Shown here: positions 16,831 to 26,369 of the stretch, piece by piece
How the letters are laid out: each line of letters starts with the position of its first letter
How positions within the stretch are numbered: the first letter of the stretch is position 1
From: an uncultured Bacteroidales bacterium
GTDB lineage: Bacteria; Bacteroidota; Bacteroidia; Bacteroidales; UBA932
Length of the DNA stretch: 64,000 nt
Direction: 5' to 3'
NCBI GenBank assembly: GCA_944323775.1
Contig: CALUTT010000018.1
Location: 1-64,000 of the forward strand
The notes under the pieces: model-generated
Database searches by the model: none
Seen by the model: only the letters and a program-made list of their open reading frames with translations
What the model was told of the DNA's origin: nothing
Made by a program: the position numbers and the translations under genes

Positions 16831-18597
16831 ATGTACAGAACCAATACTTGCGGCGAGCTCAGGCTTGCCGACAAAGGCAGGAAAGTCACCCTTGCCGGAT
16901 GGGTGCAGAAATCCCGCAAACTCGGAGGCATGACCTTCATTGATCTGCGTGACCGTTACGGCATCACCCAGCTTGTCGTGGAGAGCGACGCTGCGCCGGA
17001 ACTTGTGCAGGCGGCCTCGTCTCTTGGAAGGGAGTACGTGATCCAGGCAAGAGGAGAAGTTGTGGAACGTTCGAGCAAGAACATGAAGATGCCTACGGGC
17101 GAGATAGAGATAAGGCTTGAGAGCATCAATGTCCTGAACAAGTCCGTCACGCCTCCTTTCACGATCGAGGAGGAGAGCGACGGAGGAGAGGACCTCAGGG
17201 CCAGATACCGCTATCTTGACCTCCGCAGGCCGCCTCTCCAGAGAGCGCTTGCCCTCAGGCACAGGCTTGCCCAGGAGGTGCGCAGCTATCTTGACGGGCA
17301 GGGCTTCATGGAGATAGAGACCCCGTATCTTATCAAGTCAACCCCTGAAGGAGCGAGGGATTTCGTGGTGCCGTCCCGCATGAATCCTGGCACTTTCTAT
17401 GCCCTGCCGCAGTCTCCCCAGACCTTCAAGCAGCTGCTCATGGTAGCCGGATATGACCGCTATTTCCAGATTGTCAGGTGCTTCCGTGACGAGGACCTCA
17501 GGGCCGACCGCCAGCCGGAGTTTACACAGATAGACTGTGAGATGAGCTTCGTGGAGCAGGAGGACGTGCTGAATGTGTTCGAGGGCATGATGAGGCAGAT
17601 GTTCCATAATGCGCTCGGCGTGGACATTCCGGACCCTCTGCCGAGGATGAAGTGGTACGACGCAATGGACAGGTACGGCTCCGACAAGCCCGATGTCCGT
17701 TTCGGAATGGAGATTACAGAAATAACTGATCTTGTCAAGGGGCACGGGTTCGGGGTTTTCGACGAGGCCCGGTATGTCGGCGCGATTGCCGTCGAGGGCT
17801 GCGCAGGCTATACCCGCAAGCAGCTTGACGAACTGACCGAGTGGGTCAAGCGCCCGCAGGTCGGCGCAAAGGGGCTTGTATATATCAGGCTCAATTCCGA
17901 CGGAAGCGTCAAGAGCAGCGTTGACAAGTTCTATTCTGCCGAGACCCTGCGTGAAGTCGCTTCCCGCTGCGGTGCGCATGACGGGGATCTCGTGCTTGTG
18001 CTTTGCGGTGAGAAACGCAAGGCTCAGACGATGCTCGGCGTGCTCAGAATAGAGATGGGTAATCGCTTGGGCCTCAGGGACCCTCATGTATTCGCTCCCC
18101 TGTGGGTGGTGGATTTCCCCCTGCTCGAATGGAGCGAGGAGGACGGAAGGTTCTATGCCATGCACCATCCGTTCACCGCTCCCAAGCCCGAGCACGAACA
18201 GTGGTTCTATTCCGACAGGAAAGAGGATCTCGAGAGGGTGTGCGCCAATGCATACGACTTCGTCCTTAACGGCACGGAGCTCGGCGGAGGCTCGATCCGT
18301 ATCCATGATGCCCAGATGCAGAGCCGCATGTTCGAGGTCCTCGGTATCAGCAAGGAGGATGCTGAGTACAAGTTCGGATTCATTATCAACGCGTTCAAGT
18401 ATGGAGCCCCGCCCCATGGCGGTCTGGCGTTCGGTTTTGACAGGGTCTGCGCCCTGTTCGGCGGGCAGGAGACCATCAGGGACTATATCGCATTCCCGAA
18501 GAACAATCAGGGAAGGGATGTGATGATCGATTCCCCGTCCAGAATTGACGATACTCAGATGAAGGAGCTCTGGCTTGAATCCACATTCAGGCAGTAG
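16831..18597 (+). CDS. aspS: Aspartyl-tRNA synthetase
   Basis: 588 aa, bacterial-type class II synthetase. An N-terminal OB fold ([23 protein letters not shown]) binds the anticodon. Motif 2 [18 protein letters not shown] and motif 3 [16 protein letters not shown] lie in the catalytic domain, with the GAD insertion between them. ATG 16831 is preferred over an upstream in-frame TTG at 16801 because the homologous start MYRTN follows and the TTG lies within the promoter. It charges tRNA-Asp. It heads an operon of cell-wall and aspartate-family genes; murB begins 1 nt after its stop. Confidence 0.95.
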   Translation: MYRTNTCGELRLADKGRKVTLAGWVQKSRKLGGMTFIDLRDRYGITQLVVESDAAPELVQAASSLGREYVIQARGEVVERSSKNMKMPTGEIEIRLESINVLNKSVTPPFTIEEESDGGEDLRARYRYLDLRRPPLQRALALRHRLAQEVRSYLDGQGFMEIETPYLIKSTPEGARDFVVPSRMNPGTFYALPQSPQTFKQLLMVAGYDRYFQIVRCFRDEDLRADRQPEFTQIDCEMSFVEQEDVLNVFEGMMRQMFHNALGVDIPDPLPRMKWYDAMDRYGSDKPDVRFGMEITEITDLVKGHGFGVFDEARYVGAIAVEGCAGYTRKQLDELTEWVKRPQVGAKGLVYIRLNSDGSVKSSVDKFYSAETLREVASRCGAHDGDLVLVLCGEKRKAQTMLGVLRIEMGNRLGLRDPHVFAPLWVVDFPLLEWSEEDGRFYAMHHPFTAPKPEHEQWFYSDRKEDLERVCANAYDFVLNGTELGGGSIRIHDAQMQSRMFEVLGISKEDAEYKFGFIINAFKYGAPPHGGLAFGFDRVCALFGGQETIRDYIAFPKNNQGRDVMIDSPSRIDDTQMKELWLESTFRQ

Positions 18598-18598
18598 A

Positions 18599-19606
18599 GT
18601 GAGAATCAAACTTAAATACGACCTCAGCTCGCAGAACACTTTCAGGATGAAGGTGAGCTGCGAGTGTTTTGTCGAATACGGGAATGTCACCGAGCTTGCC
18701 GGGCTGAATTTTGACAGGCTGCCCAAACCTCTGCTTCATATCGGGGAAGGGAGCAACCTCCTGTTCACCGGGGACTTCCCTGGAACAGTGCTGCATTCCG
18801 ACATCGAGTTCATCAAATATGTGGACATCGGGCTCGACGAGGTGCCGGTCATGGTCGGCGCGGGTGTGAGTTTCGACAACTTTGTCAGCGAGGCCTGCCG
18901 GCACGGGCTCTGGGGTGCGGAAAATCTTTCCCTGATACCCGGAGAAGTCGGCGCTGCTGCCGTACAGAATATCGGTGCATATGGTGCCGAAGTTGCGGAC
19001 ATTGTTTCCGGTGTGGTGTGCTTTGACCTCAAGGAGAGGAAGAAGGTAAAGTTCTCCCGGAAGGACTGCCGCTACGGCTACAGGAGCTCCATGTTCAAGG
19101 AGCCTGAATTCAGAAGGCGTTTCGTGGTGACGAGCGTGCTCTTCCGCCTGAGCCGCAAGCCTGCTCCCAAGACAGGCTACAAAGGGGTCTCCGAGGCTCT
19201 CGGCGGCAGGGTTCCGCAGTCTCCCTCGGAGGTTCGGGAGGCCATAATCCGCCTGCGCCGCGAGAAGTTGCCGGATCCTGCCGAGACCGGAAGCGCGGGG
19301 AGTTTCTTCAAGAATCCCGTGATGAGTGCTGAGGCCTTTGCCCGCATAAGCCCTGACGGTTCCGCGCCGCACTATCTGCTGCCGGACGGAATGGTCAAGG
19401 TCCCGGCGGCATATCTGATAGACAGCTGTGCCCTCAAGGGGGCTTCGGTAGGCGGTGCCGCCGTCTATGAGAAGCAGCCTCTGGTGATCGTGAACCGCAG
19501 TGGGGACGCGACTCCCGAAGATGTCCTCGGGCTTGAAGAGAAGATTGTAAACACTGTCAGGGAGCGCTTCGGGGTGGTCCTTGAACCTGAAGTCGAACAC
19601 ATATGA
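18599..19606 (+). CDS. murB: UDP-N-acetylenolpyruvoylglucosamine reductase
   Basis: About 335 aa, FAD enzyme reducing UDP-GlcNAc-enolpyruvate to UDP-MurNAc with NADPH. Visible motifs: NTFRM near the N-terminus, GEGSNLL for FAD binding, LIPGEVGAAAVQNIGAYG, YGYRSSMFK and the catalytic-serine segment GSAGSFFKNP. The length and the YGYRSSMF segment fit type I MurB. GTG 18599 is the likely start, 1 nt after aspS; an upstream TTG would overlap aspS. It overlaps murA by 4 nt, so consecutive pathway steps are cotranscribed, though in reversed reaction order. Confidence 0.92.
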   Translation: MRIKLKYDLSSQNTFRMKVSCECFVEYGNVTELAGLNFDRLPKPLLHIGEGSNLLFTGDFPGTVLHSDIEFIKYVDIGLDEVPVMVGAGVSFDNFVSEACRHGLWGAENLSLIPGEVGAAAVQNIGAYGAEVADIVSGVVCFDLKERKKVKFSRKDCRYGYRSSMFKEPEFRRRFVVTSVLFRLSRKPAPKTGYKGVSEALGGRVPQSPSEVREAIIRLRREKLPDPAETGSAGSFFKNPVMSAEAFARISPDGSAPHYLLPDGMVKVPAAYLIDSCALKGASVGGAAVYEKQPLVIVNRSGDATPEDVLGLEEKIVNTVRERFGVVLEPEVEHI

Positions 19607-20913
19607 GTTCTTTTGTCATAGAGGGAGGATACCGTCTGAGCGGAGAGATAGAGCCGCAGGGGGCCAAGAACGAGGCCCTCGAGATAATCTGCGCCACGCT
19701 TCTTACAAGCGAGCCGGTCGCGGTGTCCAATGTCCCCGAGATAACCGACATACTTAACCTTGTGGCCCTTCTGGAAGGCATGGGTGTGATGGTCAGCCAT
19801 CCGGCCAAGGGTGAGTACGTGTTCACCGCGAAGCACGTCAACGAGGTCTACATACGCAGCGCCGAATTCGTGCGCCGCTGTGCCCAGCTGCGCGGATCGG
19901 TGATGATCACAGGCCCGGTTCTCGCCCGGTTCGGCCAGGCTTACTTCCCCAAGCCTGGCGGGGACAAGATAGGACGCCGCAGGGTGGATACGCATATCGC
20001 CGGCTTCATGCAGCTCGGCGCCACTTGTGCCTATGATACCGACAAGCGGGCGTACAACCTCTACGGAGGCCGTTCCATGAAAGGCTGCTACATGCTGCTC
20101 GACGAGGCTTCCGTGACGGGAACTGCGAACATAGTCATGGCTGCCGTGCTCGCGGAGGGAGAGACGACGATCTACAATGCCGCCTGCGAACCCTATGTGC
20201 AGCAGCTCTGCCGCATGCTCGTACGCATGGGCGCGAAGATCGACGGCATAGGCTCCAACCTGCTCAGGATTACCGGTGTGAAGCAGCTCCACGGTACGAG
20301 CCACCGGGTGCTCCCTGACATGATCGAGGTGGGCTCCTTCATAGGCATGGCTGCAATCACGCAGAGCGAGCTTACCATAAAGAACGTGTCGTGGGAGAAC
20401 CTCGCCATCATCCCCGAGTGCTTCCGCAGGCTCGGAGTGAAGCTTGTGCGCAAGGGCGATGACATCTATGTGCCTTCGCAGGACAGCTATGAGATAGAGT
20501 CGTTCATCGACGGCTCCATAATGACCCTGGCCGATGCCCCGTGGCCCGGCCTGACCCCGGACCTGCTGAGCGTTATGCTTGTTGTGGCCACCCAGTGCAA
20601 GGGCAGCGTGCTGATTCATCAGAAGATGTTCGAGAGCAGGCTGTTCTTTGTCGACAAACTGATAGACATGGGGGCGCAGATCATACTTTGCGACCCTCAC
20701 AGGGCGGTCGTGATAGGGCATGACCACAAGATTTCGCTTAAGGCCGGGAAGATGACCTCTCCGGACATACGTGCCGGAATCGCGATGCTTCTTGCAGCCA
20801 TGTCGGCCAAGGGGACATCCCAGATAGACAATATTGAACAGATCGACCGGGGCTATGAGAACATAGAGACGCGTCTCAATGCTCTTGGCGCGAGAATAAC
20901 GAGGAAACCGTAA
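19603..20913 (+). CDS. murA: UDP-N-acetylglucosamine 1-carboxyvinyltransferase, Asp variant
   Basis: 436 aa, transfers enolpyruvate from PEP to UDP-GlcNAc, the first committed peptidoglycan step. N-terminal GAKNEALEI carries the catalytic Lys-Asn. In the active-site loop, where E. coli has Cys115 in PGGC, this protein reads PGGDKIGRR with Asp121. Asp at this site is known from several lineages, keeps activity and blocks covalent inactivation by fosfomycin. The start ATG overlaps the murB stop (ATGA), and its stop shares a base with the thrA start. Confidence 0.95.
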   Translation: MSSFVIEGGYRLSGEIEPQGAKNEALEIICATLLTSEPVAVSNVPEITDILNLVALLEGMGVMVSHPAKGEYVFTAKHVNEVYIRSAEFVRRCAQLRGSVMITGPVLARFGQAYFPKPGGDKIGRRRVDTHIAGFMQLGATCAYDTDKRAYNLYGGRSMKGCYMLLDEASVTGTANIVMAAVLAEGETTIYNAACEPYVQQLCRMLVRMGAKIDGIGSNLLRITGVKQLHGTSHRVLPDMIEVGSFIGMAAITQSELTIKNVSWENLAIIPECFRRLGVKLVRKGDDIYVPSQDSYEIESFIDGSIMTLADAPWPGLTPDLLSVMLVVATQCKGSVLIHQKMFESRLFFVDKLIDMGAQIILCDPHRAVVIGHDHKISLKAGKMTSPDIRAGIAMLLAAMSAKGTSQIDNIEQIDRGYENIETRLNALGARITRKP

Positions 20914-23084
20914 TGCAAGTTCTGAAATTCGGCGGCAGCAGTGTGGCGGATGCCACCAGAATATCGGCCGTGCTGGACATAGTCGAAAAAGAGATACTGA
21001 GAGACAGGATGATACTTGTCTGTTCCGCCATCCGCGGGTGTACGGACAGACTGGTCGAAATGGGCAGGTGCGCCGACCCCGGCGAGCGTCTTGGCATTGC
21101 CGAGGAGATTGTGGACAGACACAGGGCGATAGCGGCCAGGCTTTTCACCGGCGACGAGAGGCGGCAGGCCATGGAAGAGCTTGACGGGCTGCAGTCGGAG
21201 CTTGCGGCCGCACGTCCCGAGGATTGCGTATGTTTCGGAGAGCTGCTCTCCACCCGTCTCATAGCCCGCAAATGTGCCTGCGAAGGAATCAGTGTCCGTT
21301 GGCTTGATTCGCGAAAGATAATTCGCTGCAGTTCCGGCCGTGTGCTCACGGACATAACCGGCTCGAATATAATGCAGAGTGTAGCCTCCAGTCCGGAAAC
21401 TCGTCTGTTTGTGGCACCGGGATTCATCGCTTCGGAGATGGACGGGCGGCCGACGACGCTCGGCAGAGGCGGGTCGGACTACAGTGCGGCCCTGTATGCC
21501 GCGGGATCCGGAGCCGACACTCTTGAGATATGGACGGATGTTCCCGGAATAATGACCGCCAATCCCAAGACGGTGCCTGCTGCAGTAACCATACCTGAAA
21601 TATCATACGAGGCTGCTCTTAAGCTCGCGGAGGCGGGGGCCAAGGTGCTCTATGCGCCTACCGTCACACCGGCGATGCAGGCCGGAATCCCTATACGGAT
21701 ACTCAACAGTTATGACCCTTCCAGCCCTGGAACGGTTGTCGGCCCGTATGTTGCCTCTGGTCCTGACAGATGGATGGGCGTCACTTCAATGCCTGACGTA
21801 TCAGAATGCGGGGTTTCGGTGCTGTGTCTTGTCGGTGAGGGTGTCAGCAAGCGCAGCGTTGCCGTGTCGCGCATCCTTTCGGCGCTTTCTGATGCAGGCG
21901 TCAAGCCTCTGTGCGACGTGTGGGGCGAGGGGTCGGCATTTTACCTGAAGGTCCGCAGCATAGTTGAGAATGAGGCGCTGGCGGCCATACACCGCGAGTT
22001 CTTCGAGTCCAGGACTCTCACCGAACTGCCTGTGTTCATAGCGGGCTATGGAGCTGTGGGAAAGGAACTTGTCCGGCTTGTCGAGGCTGGCCGCGACAGG
22101 GTTGCATCAAGGCTGGGGCGGTCCATCAGGATTGTAGGCGTGTCGGACAGCCGCAGGTTTGCCGTTGATTTCCGCGGAATGCACGCCGATGACATCGCGG
22201 ATATGCTTGAAAGGGGAGAAAGCGCTGCCGGCGGGGCGTTCATCGATGCCGTATGCTCGTGTGCCGCCCGCAAGTCGGTTTTCGTGGACTGTACCGACGA
22301 CAGCTTCCTGCATGAGAGATACCCTGACCTGTTCCGCGCCGGCCTCGGGGTAGTTACTTCCAACCGCCGCTCGCTTGCCGTGCCTTATGTGCAGTATTCG
22401 GCAATCAAGGACGCGGCCCGCGAGAACGGCTGTTTCTTCAGATATGACACCACTGTGGGCAATGCCATACCGATACTGGAATATCTTGCGGGCGGTGCCA
22501 ACTGCTGCGATTCCATAGAGTCGATAGAGGCTGTGGTGTCGTGTACGCTCAACTATGTGATCACTGGCTATGACGGCCCACGTACCGACGCCCTCTCTGA
22601 GCTGCTGCGCAGAGCCCAGGATGTCGGCCTGACCGAGAAGGACCCCAGGACTGATCTTGCCGGCAAGGATGTGCTGCGCAAACTGCTTATACTTGCACGT
22701 GAGGCTGGTGTTCCTCTTGAGGAGTCCGACGTAAAGGTGACTCCCATGCTGCCGGAAGACTTTTTCGACTGTACCCTCGACGATTTCTATCGCCGGCTTT
22801 CCGACTATGAGCCGCATTTCATAGAGCGGGAGGCTGAACTTGACAGAATGGGCAAGAGGCAGAGGTTTGTCGCATCGCTGCGCCGGGATCCGTCGGCGCG
22901 TCTTGGCTACAGCGCGGAAATCAGCATGCGTCTGGTTGACGAGGACAGCCCGTTCTTCCGTATCAGCGGGACCGAGAACGTGATTGTGGTGCGCAGCGAA
23001 CATTCAGCCCCGCTGGTGATAAAGGGAGCGGGTGAGGGTGTGCGTCTTGCAGCCACAGGAATAATAAGGGACATACTTCTGTAG
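20913..23084 (+). CDS. thrA: Bifunctional aspartate kinase / homoserine dehydrogenase
   Basis: 723 aa. Residues 1-270 form the aspartokinase domain (KFGGSSVAD at the N-terminus, then GRGGSDYSAALYAAG). Residues about 285-375 are a short regulatory stretch with ACT-like segments (SVLCLVGEGV, LCDVWGEGSAFYLKV). The C-terminal homoserine dehydrogenase starts at FIAGYGAVGKELVRL and holds DLAGKDVLRKLLILAREAG with the catalytic Asp and Lys. E. coli ThrA is about 820 aa, so the regulatory linker is abbreviated. It feeds both threonine/methionine and, through aspartyl-phosphate, the DAP genes downstream. It overlaps murA by 1 nt. Confidence 0.93.
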   Translation: MQVLKFGGSSVADATRISAVLDIVEKEILRDRMILVCSAIRGCTDRLVEMGRCADPGERLGIAEEIVDRHRAIAARLFTGDERRQAMEELDGLQSELAAARPEDCVCFGELLSTRLIARKCACEGISVRWLDSRKIIRCSSGRVLTDITGSNIMQSVASSPETRLFVAPGFIASEMDGRPTTLGRGGSDYSAALYAAGSGADTLEIWTDVPGIMTANPKTVPAAVTIPEISYEAALKLAEAGAKVLYAPTVTPAMQAGIPIRILNSYDPSSPGTVVGPYVASGPDRWMGVTSMPDVSECGVSVLCLVGEGVSKRSVAVSRILSALSDAGVKPLCDVWGEGSAFYLKVRSIVENEALAAIHREFFESRTLTELPVFIAGYGAVGKELVRLVEAGRDRVASRLGRSIRIVGVSDSRRFAVDFRGMHADDIADMLERGESAAGGAFIDAVCSCAARKSVFVDCTDDSFLHERYPDLFRAGLGVVTSNRRSLAVPYVQYSAIKDAARENGCFFRYDTTVGNAIPILEYLAGGANCCDSIESIEAVVSCTLNYVITGYDGPRTDALSELLRRAQDVGLTEKDPRTDLAGKDVLRKLLILAREAGVPLEESDVKVTPMLPEDFFDCTLDDFYRRLSDYEPHFIEREAELDRMGKRQRFVASLRRDPSARLGYSAEISMRLVDEDSPFFRISGTENVIVVRSEHSAPLVIKGAGEGVRLAATGIIRDILL

Positions 23085-23085
23085 A

Positions 23086-24081
23086 ATGGATACCATGCCT
23101 GGATACAGTCTGCTCGGGAAGATGCTTTCCTTCGACTCCACGTCCGGACGTGAGAGGGAATTCGCTCTTTGGCTTGCCTCTGTGCTCAAGGCCGGAAGGA
23201 CCGAGGTGATGGAAGTCGGGGACGGGAGTCTCAACCTGCTTTTCCTCTGGGGAGAGTCTCCCAGGGTGGTGTTCTGTACGCACATGGATACCGTGCCGCC
23301 ATACATTCCGCCTGTCTTTGACTCGGAGTTCGTCCGCGGCAGGGGTGCCTGCGATGCCAAGGGACAGATATTTTCGATGTACAGGGCATGCGAAAGGCTT
23401 TCGGAAGCCGGCCGTGACGGCTTTGCCCTGCTTCTTCTGAGCGGAGAGGAAACCGGGTCCTTCGGGGCCAAGGCGTTTGCCAGGACAGATTTCCGCGCTC
23501 CGTACGTTGTGGTCGGCGAACCGACTGACAACCTGATGGCAAGCGCATCCAAGGGCACAAAGTCGTTCGCTCTGACGTTCCGTGGCGAGGCGTTCCATTC
23601 CGGCTATCCCGAAAGAGGTCGCAGCGCCGTTGACATGTTTGTGGATTTCATGGACAGGCTCAGGGCTGAGCCTTTCCCGACAGATCCGGTGCTCGGGGCC
23701 ACCACCTGGAATGTCGGGGAGCTGCATAGCGGCAATCCCCAGAACATTCTTAGTCCCTGTCTGAGTTGCAGGCTCTATTTCCGCACGACTTTCAGCTCCG
23801 ACGATTCGGTGGTGCGCTTTATGCATTCCATGCGCTCGGACAAGCTCGAGGTCATTGACAGGGGAGGTGATACGCCGAGGGAGTACCATGTCCCCGAGGG
23901 GTTCGGCTCTGTTCCCGTGTCGTTCGGAAGCGACGCCCCTCATCTGTCCAACTTCGGGTGCAAGAGTATATGCGGGCCCGGTTCGATTTTCGTAGCCCAC
24001 CGTGATGACGAGTGCGTGAGGCTGTCGGACCTTGACGCCGCAACGGAAAATTATGTGAAGATATATGAAAGTTGTAATTAG
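23086..24081 (+). CDS. dapE: M20 amidohydrolase, probable succinyl-DAP desuccinylase
   Basis: 331 aa metallopeptidase of the M20/ArgE/DapE family. His66 and Asp68 in THMDTVPP, Asp90 in GACDAKG, and Glu121-Glu122 in SGEETGS supply metal ligands and the catalytic base; GSDAPHLSNFG lies near the C-terminus. It is shorter than typical proteobacterial DapE (about 375 aa) and also resembles acetylornithine or acetyl-lysine deacetylases. The position between thrA and dapB-dapA-dapD-dapF makes N-succinyl-LL-DAP the likely substrate (inference from context). Overlaps dapB by 17 nt. Confidence 0.78.
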   Translation: MDTMPGYSLLGKMLSFDSTSGREREFALWLASVLKAGRTEVMEVGDGSLNLLFLWGESPRVVFCTHMDTVPPYIPPVFDSEFVRGRGACDAKGQIFSMYRACERLSEAGRDGFALLLLSGEETGSFGAKAFARTDFRAPYVVVGEPTDNLMASASKGTKSFALTFRGEAFHSGYPERGRSAVDMFVDFMDRLRAEPFPTDPVLGATTWNVGELHSGNPQNILSPCLSCRLYFRTTFSSDDSVVRFMHSMRSDKLEVIDRGGDTPREYHVPEGFGSVPVSFGSDAPHLSNFGCKSICGPGSIFVAHRDDECVRLSDLDAATENYVKIYESCN

Positions 24082-24727
24082 CGGATATGGCCGTATGGGC
24101 CACATGGTCGAGACCTCTCTTGCCGAAAAGGGCATTGCGCTCGCTCTTGCCACAGACGATGTCTGTTCGGTTGACGATGCTCTTGCCGCAGAGTGCATAT
24201 GCATAGATTTCTCGACTCCCGAAGCCTTCAGGGCCAATTACCCTGAGATAGCGAGGAAATTCAAGGCGGCTGTCGTAGGCACTACTGGCTGGTACGATAT
24301 CAAGGAAGAGGTGTTCGAGTCTTTCCGAGCCTGCGGCAAGACACTTGTGTGGGCTTCAAACTTCTCTCTCGGGGTGAATGCTTTCTTCGCCGCGGTCAGG
24401 AGGGCCTGTGAGGTGCTGCGTGACAAAGGCTATACTCCGCACGTTGAGGAGGTGCATCACGTCCACAAGCTTGACGCGCCCAGCGGCACGGCCAAGAGTG
24501 TCGGGCAGATTATCGGAGACACTCTCGGGGTCGTCCCGGAAATAAGCTCGAGGCGCATAGGCGAGGTTCCCGGCATACACACTGCGGAATTTGTCTCGAG
24601 TGTTGACAGGCTCAGCTTTACGCATGAGGCCTTTTCCCGCAAGGGCTTTGCCGACGGTGCCGTCTATGCCGCCGAACTTGCCGATGCCAGGGAAGGAATA
24701 TTTGAATTCAAGGATCTGATACTATGA
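24065..24727 (+). CDS. dapB: 4-hydroxy-tetrahydrodipicolinate reductase
   Basis: 220 aa. N-terminal Rossmann motif VVISGYGRMGHMV binds NAD(P)H. The catalytic segment EEVHHVHKLDAPSGTA has His131/His132 and Lys135. It is shorter than the E. coli enzyme (273 aa) mainly because the N-terminal domain is compact, a common form in Bacteroidota. It reduces HTPA from DapA to tetrahydrodipicolinate. Starts inside the end of the M20 gene and overlaps dapA by 4 nt. Confidence 0.93.
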   Translation: MKVVISGYGRMGHMVETSLAEKGIALALATDDVCSVDDALAAECICIDFSTPEAFRANYPEIARKFKAAVVGTTGWYDIKEEVFESFRACGKTLVWASNFSLGVNAFFAAVRRACEVLRDKGYTPHVEEVHHVHKLDAPSGTAKSVGQIIGDTLGVVPEISSRRIGEVPGIHTAEFVSSVDRLSFTHEAFSRKGFADGAVYAAELADAREGIFEFKDLIL

Positions 24728-25605
24728 CCAAGGATATGCTTAAAGGATGCGGAACGGCGCTGGTTACGCCTTTCGTTGAAGGTGAGGTGGATTACGGCGC
24801 CTATCGTAAGGCTGTCATGAGACAGCTGGAATGCGGCGTGGATTTTCTTGTGCCGCTCGCCACGACCGGTGAGACTCCTACCCTCTCTGCGGAAGAGAAG
24901 CGCAGGCTTCTCAGGCTTACGAGGGAACTCGCTCCGGATACGGTGATTGTCGCCGGGGTGGGTACGAATTCGCTTGCCGGTACTCTGGACAATATCGCTC
25001 TGCTTTCCGATTGCGGGGCGGATGCCTTCCTGGTAGTCGTGCCGTACTACAACAAGCCGACCCAGGAAGGGCAGTACGCTTATTTCAAGGCTGTCGCAGA
25101 GGCGAGCCCGGCTCCTGTGGTGATATATAATGTGCCAGGGAGGACCGGAGCGAACATGACGGCCCGTACCGCTGTGCGGCTGGCGAGGGAGTGCCCGAAC
25201 ATCATTGCCACGAAGGAGGCTTCCGGAAATTTCTCTCAGGTCAGCGAGATAATAATGAATGCGCCTGAAGGTTTTTCGGTCCTGAGCGGAGATGATGACA
25301 TGACGATAGCCCTGATGGCGGCGGGAGCTTCAGGAGTGATCAGCGTGGCTTCCAATGTCGCTCCCTCCGAGGTGACTGCGATGACCTCGGCGATGCTTGA
25401 GGGCAGGCTGTCCGATGCAAGGAAGCTGCACCACAGGCTTTTCCCGCTTTTCAAGGCCTGTTTCGTGGAGTCGAATCCTGTCCCGGTCAAGGCGGCGATG
25501 TCGCTTCTGGGCCTGATGTCGGATGAGGTCCGTCTCCCGCTCAGCAGGGCGACCGACTCAACCGTGGAACTGATGAAGGAAATACTGGCAGAATTATGGA
25601 AGTGA
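24724..25605 (+). CDS. dapA: 4-hydroxy-tetrahydrodipicolinate synthase
   Basis: 293 aa TIM-barrel enzyme condensing pyruvate and aspartate semialdehyde. Schiff-base Lys164 lies in IIATKEASG; Tyr135 in IYNVPGRTG and the VPYYNKPTQEG loop are present. Allosteric lysine sensitivity cannot be judged by eye. The start overlaps the dapB stop (ATGA) and the stop overlaps dapD by 10 nt, so translational coupling is likely. Confidence 0.95.
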   Translation: MTKDMLKGCGTALVTPFVEGEVDYGAYRKAVMRQLECGVDFLVPLATTGETPTLSAEEKRRLLRLTRELAPDTVIVAGVGTNSLAGTLDNIALLSDCGADAFLVVVPYYNKPTQEGQYAYFKAVAEASPAPVVIYNVPGRTGANMTARTAVRLARECPNIIATKEASGNFSQVSEIIMNAPEGFSVLSGDDDMTIALMAAGASGVISVASNVAPSEVTAMTSAMLEGRLSDARKLHHRLFPLFKACFVESNPVPVKAAMSLLGLMSDEVRLPLSRATDSTVELMKEILAELWK

Positions 25606-26369
25606 CGCTCGAAAGATTCAATGAAGTCATGTCTGCCCTCGAGGCGGGGCAGCTGCGTGTCGCCGAAAAGGTCGGTGGCCAGTGGAAGGTAAACACCTGG
25701 GTCAAGGAAGTCATACTTGCAGGGTTCAGGCTCGGCGCCATGTGCGAGATGAGCGAAGGACAGTTCCCGTTCTTCGACAAGGACAGTTATCCTGTAAGAA
25801 AATTCTCGCTCTCCGACGGAGTGAGGATAGTCCCTGGCGGGACATCGATAAGACGAGGCGCGTACGTTGCTCCCGGAGCCATTGTCATGCCTCCTTCATA
25901 TATCAATGTCGGCGCGTTCGTGGATGAGGGTACCATGGTGGACAGCCATGTCACGATAGGTTCCTGCGCCCAGGTCGGCAAGCATATCCACATCTCCGCG
26001 TCAACTCAGATCGGCGGAGTCCTCGAGCCGGCAGGCGCGATGCCTACGATAATCGAGGACGGTGCGTTCATCGGCGGGAACTGCGGTATTTATGAAGGTA
26101 CAATAGTGCGCAGCGGGGCTGTAGTGGCCTCCGGGGTGATCATCACGTCTTCGACGGCGATCTTTGACGCCACGAAGGGAGAGTTTCTTGCCCGGAATGC
26201 TGACGGAAGGGTAGAGGTGCCACAGGGAGCGGTTGTCGTGTCCGGAAGCAAACCCGTCTCCAGAGGGCCGGCAGCCGGCTCGGGAGTTTCTCTTTACTGC
26301 CCCGTGATAGTCAAGTATCGGGACGAGAAGACTGCGGGTTCGGTAGCCCTTGAAGATATGCTGAGATGA
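25596..26369 (+). CDS. dapD: Tetrahydrodipicolinate N-succinyltransferase
   Basis: 257 aa. A helical N-terminal part (LRVAEKVGGQWKVNTWVKEVILAGFR) precedes left-handed beta-helix hexapeptide repeats (GAYVAPGAIVMPPSYINVGAFVDEGTMVDS, IGGVLEPAGAMPTIIEDGAFIG) and a C-terminal SLYCPVIVKYRDEKT segment, all matching the E. coli type DapD. It commits the cell to the succinylase branch of DAP synthesis, unlike the DapL route reported for many Bacteroidota. The start lies within the dapA end; it overlaps dapF by 4 nt. Confidence 0.93.
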   Translation: MEVTLERFNEVMSALEAGQLRVAEKVGGQWKVNTWVKEVILAGFRLGAMCEMSEGQFPFFDKDSYPVRKFSLSDGVRIVPGGTSIRRGAYVAPGAIVMPPSYINVGAFVDEGTMVDSHVTIGSCAQVGKHIHISASTQIGGVLEPAGAMPTIIEDGAFIGGNCGIYEGTIVRSGAVVASGVIITSSTAIFDATKGEFLARNADGRVEVPQGAVVVSGSKPVSRGPAAGSGVSLYCPVIVKYRDEKTAGSVALEDMLR

